NCBI GenBank assembly: GCA_903858815.1
Contig: CAIOKE010000324.1
Span: forward strand, 1-64,000
Length of the DNA: 64,000 bases
Direction: 5' to 3'
From: an uncultured Planctomycetaceae bacterium
Lineage (GTDB): Bacteria > Planctomycetota > Planctomycetia > Planctomycetales > Planctomycetaceae
In this document: piece after piece, positions 1-9,600 of the stretch
Position numbering within the stretch: the stretch's first letter is position 1
How the letters are laid out: every line of letters begins with the position of its first letter
Program-made: the position numbers and the translations under genes
The notes under the pieces: generated by a model
Told to the model about the DNA's origin: nothing
What the model saw: only the letters and a program-made list of their open reading frames with translations
The model's database searches: none

Positions 1-190
1 AGCTGGTGCTCGGAGGTCCCAGTGGCCCCTGTGGGACGGCGAGGCTCCTGCTGAGCCGAAGATCACTGGAATTGGGGTCCCCGAGCTGGTGCTCGGAGGT
101 CCCAGGGGCCCCTTTGGGGAGGGCGAGGCTCCTGCTGAGCCGAAAATCACTGGAATTGGGGTCCCCGAGCTGGTGCTCGGTGGTTCGAGA
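1..190 (+). repeat. Tandem composite hairpin repeat (two full units plus a partial third)
   Basis: Unit 1 spans 1-83, unit 2 spans 84-167 and a third starts at 168 and decays. Each unit carries two small inverted repeats: CCGAGC-tggt-GCTCGG at the unit junctions, and GGCTC-ctgct-GAGCC in the middle (41-60 and 125-143). The same two hairpins, inverted and diverged, recur at 58785-58840, and the second alone recurs at 16973-16992 and near 33058-33080. It is a dispersed, probably non-coding intergenic element. Confidence 0.8.
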
Positions 191-197
191 GGTGAGC

Positions 198-215
198 CGT
201 CAGCGTAAGCTGACG
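198..215. repeat. CGTCAGC-gtaa-GCTGACG hairpin
   Basis: A perfect 7-bp stem with a 4-base loop directly follows the tandem repeat. It sits between that repeat and the terminator of the Hsp70 gene. It looks like another short palindromic intergenic element rather than part of a gene. Confidence 0.6.
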
Positions 216-224
216 TGGATGATC

Positions 225-257
225 AAAAAAGGGCCCGCGGCGGATGCCGGGGCCCTT
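225..257 (-). terminator. Intrinsic terminator of the Hsp70 gene
   Basis: Read on the minus strand, GGGCCC pairs with GGGCCC around a 13-base loop and is followed by six T. It lies about 30 bases past the Hsp70 stop codon. Confidence 0.8.
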
Positions 258-284
258 TGCGATTCCTTGTTGTGCGAAGGTCGA

Positions 285-1862
285 TTATTCGACTTCGTAC
301 TCGCTCTGCAGTACAGCCAGAGCATCCGTGATCTGTCCTTCATTCATGCCGCCGGCACGCACGATCTCTGTGCTGGCCTGGTTATTGCCTGTCAGCTCTT
401 TGGCCGAAGCGTTGATGCGTCCGGCTGAGTCGTAGGCGTAGGTGATCTCGATCGGCGATCCCTTTGGCAGGTTGGACGGCAGATTGAACACTCGGAAATC
501 GCCGATCATTTCGCAGGCTGCCGGATCAACGGCATCACCTTCAAGAATTTCAACGTGGATCCGCTGCTGACCATCAGTATTGGTTCCGAACTTCTGCCGT
601 ACGTTGTGAGGTACGGGTGTGTTGCGAGGAATCATGATGTGGTTGATCTTGCGACTGCGGTCGCGTGGATCAGTGATCTTGATTCCGAGCGAGTGTGAGT
701 TCACGTCGCTGGTGCGGACGGATTTCAGTCGTTTTTGCAGTGCATCAACAACTCCGCTGGAATTCACGCCGTGGCGGGCCTGCAGAATTGCTGCATGGAG
801 GGCAGCACCTTCCGCAACGGCGCGTTCCGGGGCCAGAGCACGGGATGGTTCTTTATGACAGACCTCGCGGAGCATCTGTTCGACCACGGGCATGTAGGTT
901 GAGCCACCGACAAGCACGATCTCGTCAAGTTGTCCGGGACCGACACCGGCCTGCTGCAGCACCAGCTCCGTCGTGTCCTTGGTGCGCTGAAGCAGATCGG
1001 CCGTCATGCGTTCAAAGTCCGTACGAGAGACGGACACGGAAAGAGTGTTGCCCTTGTAGTAGACGGAGATTGGCACCTGCATTTTGGTACTGAGATCGCG
1101 CTTGGCGTCTTCAGCTTCCTGCTGGAACTTGAGCATCGCTTCTGGATCCTGGCTGGGATCCACGTTGAATTTGCGACGGAACTGTTCGACGAGGTGATCC
1201 GACAGACGCTTGCTCCAGTCCAGACCGCCCAGCATGACGTCCCCGTCGGTGGCCAGTACGCGGAAGTTTGTCGGGGTGTAACGGACGACCGTGACGTCGA
1301 AAGTACCACCACCAAGGTCATAGACCATAATGGTCTTTTCATCGGCCTTCAGGTCTGTACGACCAAATTCGCCTTTGCTCCACGCGTAGGCGAGGGTGGC
1401 GGCGGTTGGTTCGTTGATGATGTCGATCACGTTCAGGCCAGCGATCTTGCCGGCATCCTGAGTTGCTTTACGACGGACATCGTTGAAGTAGTAGGGCACG
1501 GTAATCACCGCGTTGGCGATGGGCCCGATGATTTTCTCGGCGTCCTGCTTCATCTTTTTCAGGATGAGTGCAGAAATGAATTCGGGGGTCAGGCGTTTGT
1601 TCTGGTAGACAACGAAGTAGTTCTTGTTACCCATCTCACGCTTGATGGCTTCGACGATGGAACTGGGGTCGGCAACCGAAATGCGTTCGAAGGAGGGACC
1701 GACGACGACCTTGTCTTCATCCAGCAGAACGACGGAGGGGGTAATTGCCCGACCATCGGCGTTGGAAATCACAGTGGGGTTGCCATCTTTGTCCAGCATG
1801 GCGATCGCACTGAACGTGGTGCCAAGGTCAATTCCGACCGTATTTCCTTCGAGAAACTTCAT
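285..1862 (-). CDS. Hsp70-family chaperone, short form lacking the C-terminal lid
   Basis: This is an ATP-dependent cytoplasmic chaperone of the Hsp70/DnaK family. Seen: the phosphate-1 motif GIDLGTTFSA (residues 10-19), the phosphate-2 motif YDLGGGTFDV (181-190), the INEPTAA signature (149-155) and the adenosine motif LVGGSTYMP (317-325). The nucleotide-binding domain ends near 375 and is followed by a beta-sandwich region to about 500. The protein stops at 525 residues, whereas DnaK has about 610-640, so the helical lid and acidic tail are missing. Start: ATG at 1862 with GAGGG five bases upstream. No dnaJ or grpE is adjacent and I see no CIRCE-type inverted repeat upstream, so it is more likely a specialised paralogue than the housekeeping dnaK. 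Its partner and client are unknown. Confidence 0.93.
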   Translation of the reverse strand: MKFLEGNTVGIDLGTTFSAIAMLDKDGNPTVISNADGRAITPSVVLLDEDKVVVGPSFERISVADPSSIVEAIKREMGNKNYFVVYQNKRLTPEFISALILKKMKQDAEKIIGPIANAVITVPYYFNDVRRKATQDAGKIAGLNVIDIINEPTAATLAYAWSKGEFGRTDLKADEKTIMVYDLGGGTFDVTVVRYTPTNFRVLATDGDVMLGGLDWSKRLSDHLVEQFRRKFNVDPSQDPEAMLKFQQEAEDAKRDLSTKMQVPISVYYKGNTLSVSVSRTDFERMTADLLQRTKDTTELVLQQAGVGPGQLDEIVLVGGSTYMPVVEQMLREVCHKEPSRALAPERAVAEGAALHAAILQARHGVNSSGVVDALQKRLKSVRTSDVNSHSLGIKITDPRDRSRKINHIMIPRNTPVPHNVRQKFGTNTDGQQRIHVEILEGDAVDPAACEMIGDFRVFNLPSNLPKGSPIEITYAYDSAGRINASAKELTGNNQASTEIVRAGGMNEGQITDALAVLQSEYEVE

Positions 1863-2104
1863 TTCAGCCCTCAGATCTTTGGTAAACTTGCACCAGGAGT
1901 TGTTGCTGGCCCGGTACCGGAGCAGCAGGCGGGATCACCTGCAGCTGCTATTCTGGCATTGAAAAAGCGGTAATTCAAGCGGCAGAACGGGCGAATTGAC
2001 CGGTCCGGGCAAGGGAATTGGGGGATTTGGGGGCCATTCGGTCTGTATGGCTGTGATCCGTCGAACTTCCTCGGACGCGGCCCCCGATCAAGGAGAAATG
2101 TGCA

Positions 2105-3565
2105 GTGGTGCGAAAAACGGGCGTTATTTGGCTGCTGATGTGGTTCTTCGTCGCTCGGCAACCGGCGTTTTGCCTTCTTCAGGCCGGCGAAACACAGGGG
2201 AGTTCAGGTGTATCTGCCCGTGCACCCTCGATCGTTCTGATCCTTGCGGATGACCTCGGTTATGGGGAATTGGGGTGCTACGGTCAGCAGTTGATTCAGA
2301 CACCGCAGCTGGACCGGATGGCCGCTGAGGGGCTCAGGTTTACTCGGTTTTATTCGGGTGCCACGGTCTGTGCTCCGTCACGCAGTGTGTTAATGACTGG
2401 CCAGCATCATGGTCACACGCGAGTGCGCGGGAATGCTGGTCCCGGCAATCCGTCTGCTCAGGCTTTGCAGGCGGACGACCTGACGGTGGCCCGGCTGTTG
2501 CAGTCCGCTGGTTATCGGACGGCGTTATTCGGTAAGTGGGGTTTGGGCGACGTGGGGCCGGCCGAGTCCGGGCTGCCTCGACGACAGGGGTTTGACCAGT
2601 TCTACGGCTACCTGAACCAGGTTCATGCGCACAATCATTTCCCGGCATTTCTCTGGGAGAACGAGCAGCGTGTGGCCCTGCGAAACGTGGTGACTGCTGT
2701 TGGTGACGCTGGTGGCGGTTATGCTTCCCAGGCGTTCGACTTCGCGGACGATCTGTTCGCCGAGCGAAGTCTGCAGTTTGTGCGAGACAACCGCGATCGT
2801 CCGTTTTTCCTGTACTGGAGTCTTGTGACACCGCATGCGAACAATGAACGGACACGAGCTTTGAAGAACGGAGCTCATGTGCCGGATTTTGGACCGTATG
2901 CTGGCCGGGACTGGTCCGAGCAGGACCGAGGACATGCTGCCATGATTACTCGACTGGACGCTCATGTTGGACGTTTGCTGGACGAGTTGAAGACGCTGGG
3001 TATTGCCGAACAGACACTGGTGCTTTTCAGCAGTGACAATGGGCCTCATAACGAAAGCGGGCATAATCCGGATCGTTTTCAGCCATCCGGTCGGTTCAGC
3101 GGTATGAAACGCAGTCTGAAGGATGGCGGGATTCGAGTGCCGTGTCTGGCCTGGTGGCCTGGTACCATAGCGGCGGGAACGGTCAGTGATCGGGCGGCCT
3201 ATCTGGGCGATGTGATGGCCACTGCGGCAGAACTGAGTGCCTGCCCTGCTCCACCGCACACCGATTCGCTCAGTCTTGTCCCGGTGCTGCGGGGGCAGCC
3301 TGAGCATGCTGGCCGGCATGAGTTTCTGTACTGGGAATTTCATGAGGGGGGATTTCGCTCTGCCTGTCTGTATCAGGGACGCTGGAAAGCGTTGCGACGA
3401 CTGGGGGCAGCCGTGCAGCTGTTTGATACTGAACAGGATCCTGCGGAGTCCGTGGATGTGGCAGCGAAGTACCCGGAGATTACGGCAATTGTTGACCACT
3501 ATCTGAACACCGCGCGATCAGATTCCGTGAACTGGCCGGTTCGTGGCCTTTCGAGGACACCCTGA
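2105..3565 (+). CDS. Secreted Cys-type sulfatase (arylsulfatase family)
   Basis: A sulfate-ester hydrolase of the alkaline-phosphatase-like fold. Seen: a hydrophobic leader (about residues 8-26), the metal-binding ADD (48-50), and the sulfatase signature CAPSR at 89-93, whose cysteine would be converted to formylglycine by a maturase. A second metal-site motif, SSDNGPHNE, lies near residue 315. The 486-residue length is normal for planctomycete sulfatases, which typically desulfate polysaccharides in the periplasm. Start: GTG at 2105 preceded by AAGGAG at about 2090-2095; the nearby ATG at 2098 is out of frame. The gene diverges from the Hsp70 gene across a 242-base gap. The exact substrate cannot be read from the sequence. 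Confidence 0.93.
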   Translation: MVRKTGVIWLLMWFFVARQPAFCLLQAGETQGSSGVSARAPSIVLILADDLGYGELGCYGQQLIQTPQLDRMAAEGLRFTRFYSGATVCAPSRSVLMTGQHHGHTRVRGNAGPGNPSAQALQADDLTVARLLQSAGYRTALFGKWGLGDVGPAESGLPRRQGFDQFYGYLNQVHAHNHFPAFLWENEQRVALRNVVTAVGDAGGGYASQAFDFADDLFAERSLQFVRDNRDRPFFLYWSLVTPHANNERTRALKNGAHVPDFGPYAGRDWSEQDRGHAAMITRLDAHVGRLLDELKTLGIAEQTLVLFSSDNGPHNESGHNPDRFQPSGRFSGMKRSLKDGGIRVPCLAWWPGTIAAGTVSDRAAYLGDVMATAAELSACPAPPHTDSLSLVPVLRGQPEHAGRHEFLYWEFHEGGFRSACLYQGRWKALRRLGAAVQLFDTEQDPAESVDVAAKYPEITAIVDHYLNTARSDSVNWPVRGLSRTP

Positions 3566-3583
3566 ATCTGCCGGGAACAGTGT

Positions 3584-3916
3584 TCAGGCGGCGGTCAGAT
3601 AGATCAACAGTGCCGTTTGCCATGAGGCGATGGAACCTGAGATTGTGAAAGTGAATTTCAGATTTCGCAGAAACATCCAGAACAGCAGCAGCAGTACGAC
3701 AAGTGTTCCGGCGACTTTGAACTGCAGGAACAACCAGACTTCCCCCGAGGCCACTTCAATCAACCACAAGCCCAGCGGGTTTTGTTCAGTGTGCAGCATG
3801 ACTTCGCGAAATCTCAGTGTCAGCCAGCAGTCGTAGAGAGAGACGGCCGCGATCAGCACCTGAAAGAAAGGGAACCAGAGTTTCCAGCGGCGGATGTCGT
3901 CAAGTACCGGGGACAT
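3584..3916 (-). CDS. Small multi-span membrane protein of unknown function
   Basis: A 110-residue protein that I do not recognise. It has three likely membrane segments: about residues 14-34 (WFPFFQVLIAAVSLYDCW), 58-80 (VWLFLQFKVAGTLVVLLLLF) and 92-108 near the C-terminus. The charged loop between the first two includes TEQNPLG. The arrangement resembles small DUF5658-like membrane proteins, but that link is only an impression. It is convergent with the sulfatase gene, 18 bases apart. The start at 3916 is the only good ATG and gives a soluble N-terminus of about 12 residues. Confidence 0.65.
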   Translation of the reverse strand: MSPVLDDIRRWKLWFPFFQVLIAAVSLYDCWLTLRFREVMLHTEQNPLGLWLIEVASGEVWLFLQFKVAGTLVVLLLLFWMFLRNLKFTFTISGSIASWQTALLIYLTAA

Positions 3917-4440
3917 GGTTTGGCAGCTCCTTTTTCAAAGGCATCCCTGACTTTGATCTGAGAGTGTGGCGTCCGGGACTGGTGGTGTCTCGAACGCTGT
4001 TCAGCGAAGCGACATGGCAAACGGTGGTCCCAATGCCGGAGGTCGAAGCAGGATTTCTGTGGAACCCCGGGGATGGGAGTCACGGGGGTGTTGCGGGTTG
4101 ATGTCGCGGCGGTGCATTGCTGCGGGTGTGGGCAATGATGCTGCCAGAGTAAGCTGCAGCAGTTCTGGTGTGATGCGGGGGCGGGGGCCAGTGGCGTGAG
4201 AGCGTGACCGCGCGGGGTGGTGTTCTGCCCTGAATCTGAGCGGGATTGCCACAAGTTCGCTCAGTGGGGGTGTGGTGGCGAAGAATCCGGCGGATTTTCC
4301 CTGCAGAACACGGTGGCAAGCGAGGCAAAGGTGGGCATCTGAGGTTGTCAGAGGCAGGCAGGCACAGTTATGCTCTGGGGATTCACTGGCGGCTGACGCC
4401 GTCTGGCTTGTCGGAATATTTGCTGTGGCGGGGATTTGTC
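3917..4440. other. Intergenic stretch without a recognised feature
   Basis: This 524-base GC-rich gap separates the divergent small membrane protein and the peptide transporter. The reading frames that cross it have no recognisable protein character. I see no repeat family, RNA or terminator in it. It must hold the promoters of both neighbours, but no clear -35/-10 pair stands out. Confidence 0.5.
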
Positions 4441-6450
4441 ATGCATATGGGAACTGAGTCTGCTGCGACTGCTGTGGGAGATTCGCCGCAGTTGCTGGGG
4501 CATCCAACAGGGTTATTCAACCTGTTTTTTGCCGAGATGTGGGAACGTTTTTCCTACTACGGCATGCGGGCCTTGCTGCTTTTCTACATGACCAAGGACT
4601 TCCTGAAGTTCAACGACAGTCAGGCCTACACGGTGTACGGCGCGTACACGGCACTGGTGTATATGACACCGTTTATCGGTGGTTTGCTGGCGGACCGTCT
4701 GCTGGGTCAGCGACTGGCGGTGATTCTGGGTGGTATACTGATGGCGGCTGGTCACCTGTTGATGGGGATCAGCAACGAAACGGCCTTCTATTATGCACTG
4801 GCCCTCGTGATCATCGGCAACGGATTTTTCAAACCGAACATTTCGACGATTGTGGGAACGTTGTATCCGCCTGGTAGTCCGCGGCGGGATGCCGGGTACA
4901 CGATTTTCTACATGGGGGTGAACATGGGGGCTGCAATGAGCCCTCTGCTGTGCGGGTACATCGGTGAAAACTATGGCTGGCATTATGGTTTTGGGCTGGC
5001 GACCATCGGGATGATGGTTGGTCTGGCGGTGTTCATCATGCCCAATCTTGTGACGCAGCTGATGATTGCTGTGGGTGCGGCAGCAGCGGTGGTGGCCCTG
5101 CTGGTGTACCGTCCCAGCGATCCGGCAGCGATTGTGCTGAACGTCTTTGTCGCCCTGTGCCTCGCCGTTGCCGCGGGGATTTCCATTGTGGCACTTGGTC
5201 GTGGTGGGCTGCCACAGTCCGCTGGGGCTGCGAAGTCCGGGGCAGTGCCGAAGAACGTACTGTCGATGGTGCTTGGGGGCATCGTGATCGCGGTTCCAAT
5301 CGTTGCCATGTTCGTGTCAGGCTTCAAACTGGTCGCTACTGAGCCTCTGCAACTGGTGGCCGTCAGTACAATTGAGTCCGTGCAGAAGTCGAGCATACCT
5401 GGTGCTGCGATTCTGGCAATCTTCCTGGCTGAGGTCAGCAAGCCAGCAGGATTGTTGTTGATTCTGACCGGGGTACTGGCATTTGGTTCCCTGATCAAGC
5501 AGACGCTGACGATGCGCCCGATCGCTCGTCATCGCATGATTGTGGTCCTGACGCTGACGTTTTTCTCGATGCTGTTCTGGTCATTCTTTGAGCAGGCGGG
5601 CAGCAGCCTGAACAGTTTTGCGGATCGCAATGTCGATCGTGTAGCAGCCGTTGATCGGTTGATTGCGGAGTCCGATGTTGGCACTGTGATTCAGCTGCAG
5701 CCGACTCAGGAGCAACTGGGTTACACAAACGGTTCCACTCTGTTCACTCTGGATCAGCTGGACAAGCTGCGGGCTGAGGAAGCTGCGAAGGGTGGGGATG
5801 GGACGTTCAACTTCACCATTGACTGGACTGTGGCGGCGGACAACGTGGGGATGGGTGTGACGTCTCGCGACGGTGAGTTGGCTGCCAGTACATTTCAGGC
5901 TGTGAATGCTGTCTGTATTCTGGTTTTCGGACTGGTCTTTACGTGGATCTGGTCGACACTGAGTGCGCGGGGGCTTGATCCGTCTCCACCGGTGAAGTTT
6001 GGTCTTGGGCTGATTCAGCTGGGGCTGGGCTTTGGTGCATTCTGGTATGGTGCGGTGCACCATGATGCTCGCGGCATGGTCGGTGTGTCCTGGCTGCTGC
6101 TGGGGTATATACTGCACACGACTGGTGAGTTATGTCTGTCGCCGGTGGGACTGTCCATGATTGCCCGGCTGGCTCCCAAGGTGCTGGTCAGTACGGTGAT
6201 GGGTGCATGGTATCTAGCCACGGCATTCTCGCAGTATCTGGCGGCAATGATTTCCCAGCTGACGGGTAGCGAGCATGGTGGGTCATCAGAGCCCGGTATT
6301 CCGGCACCGCTGCAGACTGTGATGGTGTACGGGGACGTGTTCAAGCAGATCATGTTGTTTGCGGTTGGGGCCGGCATCGTGTGTCTGGCGATCTCACCGA
6401 TTCTTACGCGGTGGACGCATCCGGAAGCCCCTGAGGACTCAACGGACTGA
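4441..6450 (+). CDS. POT/PTR family proton-dependent peptide transporter
   Basis: An inner-membrane major-facilitator protein that imports di- and tripeptides with protons. Seen: the family signature FNLFFAEMWERFSYYG near the N-terminus, including the ExxER proton-coupling motif, then FKPNIST (the FxPN motif) and at least twelve hydrophobic segments. At 669 residues it is longer than the usual 450-550. The extra length comes from additional membrane segments around residues 210-300 and a polar loop of about 100 residues after the SFFEQAGSSLNSFADR region. Start: ATG at 4441 (ATG at 4447 is equally possible); the frame stays open upstream but that part is not hydrophobic or conserved in character. 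It stands alone, with unrelated genes on both sides. Confidence 0.93.
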   Translation: MHMGTESAATAVGDSPQLLGHPTGLFNLFFAEMWERFSYYGMRALLLFYMTKDFLKFNDSQAYTVYGAYTALVYMTPFIGGLLADRLLGQRLAVILGGILMAAGHLLMGISNETAFYYALALVIIGNGFFKPNISTIVGTLYPPGSPRRDAGYTIFYMGVNMGAAMSPLLCGYIGENYGWHYGFGLATIGMMVGLAVFIMPNLVTQLMIAVGAAAAVVALLVYRPSDPAAIVLNVFVALCLAVAAGISIVALGRGGLPQSAGAAKSGAVPKNVLSMVLGGIVIAVPIVAMFVSGFKLVATEPLQLVAVSTIESVQKSSIPGAAILAIFLAEVSKPAGLLLILTGVLAFGSLIKQTLTMRPIARHRMIVVLTLTFFSMLFWSFFEQAGSSLNSFADRNVDRVAAVDRLIAESDVGTVIQLQPTQEQLGYTNGSTLFTLDQLDKLRAEEAAKGGDGTFNFTIDWTVAADNVGMGVTSRDGELAASTFQAVNAVCILVFGLVFTWIWSTLSARGLDPSPPVKFGLGLIQLGLGFGAFWYGAVHHDARGMVGVSWLLLGYILHTTGELCLSPVGLSMIARLAPKVLVSTVMGAWYLATAFSQYLAAMISQLTGSEHGGSSEPGIPAPLQTVMVYGDVFKQIMLFAVGAGIVCLAISPILTRWTHPEAPEDSTD

Positions 6451-6646
6451 AGTCCTGCTGGCTACGGCTGCAGAGATCCGCTCTGAGGAGGCCACTGATT
6501 GCGAATCGAACAGGTTCGGCAGTCTGTGGCCTCGGTCTTTTATCTGCTGTCGTTTGCGGGGTGTTCGCGCGTGCGTTCCCGGTCAGGTGTCGGTATCATT
6601 TCCTTCGCACTGCGTGTTTTTTTTCCTGCCGGTTCGGGGCGCTGTC

Positions 6647-9600
6647 ATGATCTGCAGAGTTCTGTCTGCCGTTGCGTTGCTGCTTGTCTGTCTCCACCAG
6701 CCGCCATTCGTTGGTGCTCAGGAACAGCCATTGCCTGGACCGTCGCCTGAGCTGCGTGCTCTGGAGCAGGATCCGGCCAGTCCGTGGCATCCTCGTATGG
6801 ATTCACCGCGGCTGTTGACTCCTGAGTGGGTCGGTGATCAGACGACTCAGGCCGTTATAGTGCTGGCCATTGACGATATGCGTGATCCCGCGAAGTATGA
6901 AGCGTGGTTGCGACCGGTACTGAACCGGTTGAAGCAGATTGATGGTCGTGCGGGTGTCAGCATTATGACGAACGATGTGCGTCCTGACGATCCGCAGCTG
7001 CAAAGCTGGCTGGGCGAGGGGCTCAGCATTGAGTGTCACTCGGCCGATCATCCGTGTCCGTTGCTGCAGGGTGGTGACTTTGCAAAGGCGAAGTCCACGT
7101 ACGACCGGTGTATTGATCGGATGGCTGAGATTCCCGGGAATCGCCCGGTCGCCTTTCGAACTCCCTGCTGTGATTCCCTGAACACGGTCAGTCCGCGTTT
7201 TTTCGCTGAGATTTTCAGTGGCACGACGGCTGCCGGTCGGTATCTGCAGATTGATTCTTCGGTCTTCATGTTTTTCACCTCGCGTGATCCTGAGTTGCCG
7301 AAAGATCGCGTACTGGATGCTCAGGGAGCCGAGCGATTTCTGAAGTACCTGCCCAAAGGCAACCGTTTTGGCGGCAACCTGCAGCAGCACTTTGTGAATT
7401 ACGTCGAGAACTATCCCTATCCGTGGGTGATTAACGGGACCTGCTGGCAGATCCCCTGCCTCGCTCCCAGTGACTGGTCAGCTCAGCATCTGCAGGGCGT
7501 GCATAATCCGGTGACGCTTGACGACTGGAAGGCGGCGATTGATCTGACGGTGGCGAAACGTGGAGTCTTCAGTCTGGTGTTTCATCCGCATGGCTGGATC
7601 AGGCCGGAACAGGTTGTGGAGCTGATCGAGCATGCGGTGTCAACGCATGGTCCGCGTGTGAAGTTTCTGAACTTTCGCGAGGTCAGTGAGCGTTTGAATA
7701 ACGCTTACTGTGGTGGGCGTACACTGCGTGAGCATGCTCCGGCCTTTCTGGAGCAGCATCGCAGGTCGGTTGAGGCGGAGCGGGTTCTGACGGCGCTGCC
7801 TGAGCAGGATCAGCAGGTACTGGCCGCGGTCCTGCAGTCTCCGCAGCGTTTTGGTCTGCCTCCGGTGCGCCGTCCTGATGGGACGCATAATGGGTTCTTC
7901 GTGCATGACCAGCATTTGTGCTGGCAGAACGAAGACACCTCGACCTTGCCCGACCTGCTGGTGCGAGTGTCGATAGAGTCTGTGCTGCAGCAGGGGCGAC
8001 GCAATGTGGCGGCGCAGCAGGAGCCGTTGATTCCTGTGGGTGCCGCCGTCGTGGATGTGACACCGGACTACCCGGTGCGGCTGACGGGGTATGGGAATCG
8101 GCTGACGGAAGCTTCGACTGCGGCTGTCAGGATTCATGCACGGGCGTTGGCGGTGGGCGCGGCCGACGATCTGCAGTCGCTGTTGCTGACGGTGGATAAC
8201 TGTGGAGTACCGCTAGAGCTGACAGAGTCTGTTTACCAGAGGATAGCGGCGCAGGTGAAGATACCGCGGGAGCGGTTTGCGATCAGTGCCACGCATTCTC
8301 ATTCTGCTCCGTGGCTGAGAGGGTTTGCGCCCAATATTTTTGCTGAAGTCCCTGCTGATCAGGCGGCTCGACTGGCTCAATACGAGGTTGAGTTGGCGGA
8401 CAAGCTTGTGCAGGTGGCGTTGTCGGCGGTGCAGCAGCAGGTTCCGGCGACGCTGCACCTCGGTTATGGAGAAGCTGGTTTTGCCATGAATCGGCGTGCT
8501 CTGAAGGACGGTCGCTGGTCGGGATTCGGTGAAGTTCCGGACGGCCCTGTGGATAAGCGTGTGCCGTTGCTGGCAGCGCGGGATGCCAGCGGAAAGTTGG
8601 TTGCGCTGCTGGTCAATTACGCGTGTCACTGCACGACGGAGACGGGCGAATTCAATCAGATCAGCGGTGACTGGGCGGGGTTTGCGGCAGATATGCTGGA
8701 GGCGGAGTATTCCGGGGCTGTGGCTCTGGTTGCGATTGGCTGTGGTGCCGATGCGAATCCTTCGCCACGGGGGACTCATGAACAGGCTCGTCAGCATGGT
8801 CGGACACTTGCCGACGAGGTCCGGCGAATTCTGACAGCGGATGGCCAGATGCGGCGGATCAGTGGAAGGATCACGGCGCAGCTCAGCCGCATTGACCTGC
8901 CGCTGGGACGTATTCCGACGCGTGAAGAGTTGCAGCAGGAAGCGGCAGATAAGGGAGTGACCGGTTCGCGGGCACGATATTTTCTGGGGCTGCTGGAATC
9001 GGGTCAGTCGATTCCCTCGACCGTGCCGGATTATCCGGTGCAGACGTGGTGTTTCGGGGAAGACCTTGCCATGGTGTTTCTGGCGGGTGAAGTGGTGGTG
9101 GATTACAGCATTCGTCTGAATGAAATGTTTGATGGCAGTCGTTTGTGGGTGAATGCGTACAGCAATGATGTTCCCTGTTACATCGCCTCGGCAAGGCTGT
9201 TGCGGGAGGGCGGATATGAGGTGGATTCGTCAATGCTGTACTATCGTCGTCCGTCGCGGCTGGCGCCGGAGGCGGAGGATTTGATTTGTGATGCTGTGCA
9301 GAAGCAGTTGCCGCAGCATTTTTATACGGCTGCGCTGCAGGCGAAGTTTCCGGCCCCGAAAAGTCCGACTGAGGCGCAGGCCGTGCTGCATGCTCGAGGT
9401 GGTTTGAAGGCTGTGCTGGCAGCAGCCGAGCCATTGATTCGGGATCCGGTTGCTTTCGACTGGGACGAGCGTGGACGTCTGTGGGTGGTCGAGATGGGGG
9501 ACTATCCTTCGGGAGGTGGGCAGACAGGTCGTGTGCGGATTCTGGAAGATCAGGACGGCGACTTTGTGTATGACCGGGCGGTGACGTTTCTGGACGGACT

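Noticed and set aside
1-190. CRISPR array
   Set aside because: The tandem units are 83-84 bases long with no unique spacers between short identical repeats, and the same unit occurs singly elsewhere. There are no cas genes.
930-1973. A 347-codon plus-strand open frame antisense to the Hsp70 gene
   Set aside because: It mirrors the codon pattern of the Hsp70 gene, has no recognisable domain and crosses the Hsp70 start; it is a shadow of high-GC coding sequence.
2525-3499. A 324-codon minus-strand open frame opposite the sulfatase
   Set aside because: The sulfatase motifs are intact on the plus strand, and the antisense product has no leader, domain or ribosome-binding site.
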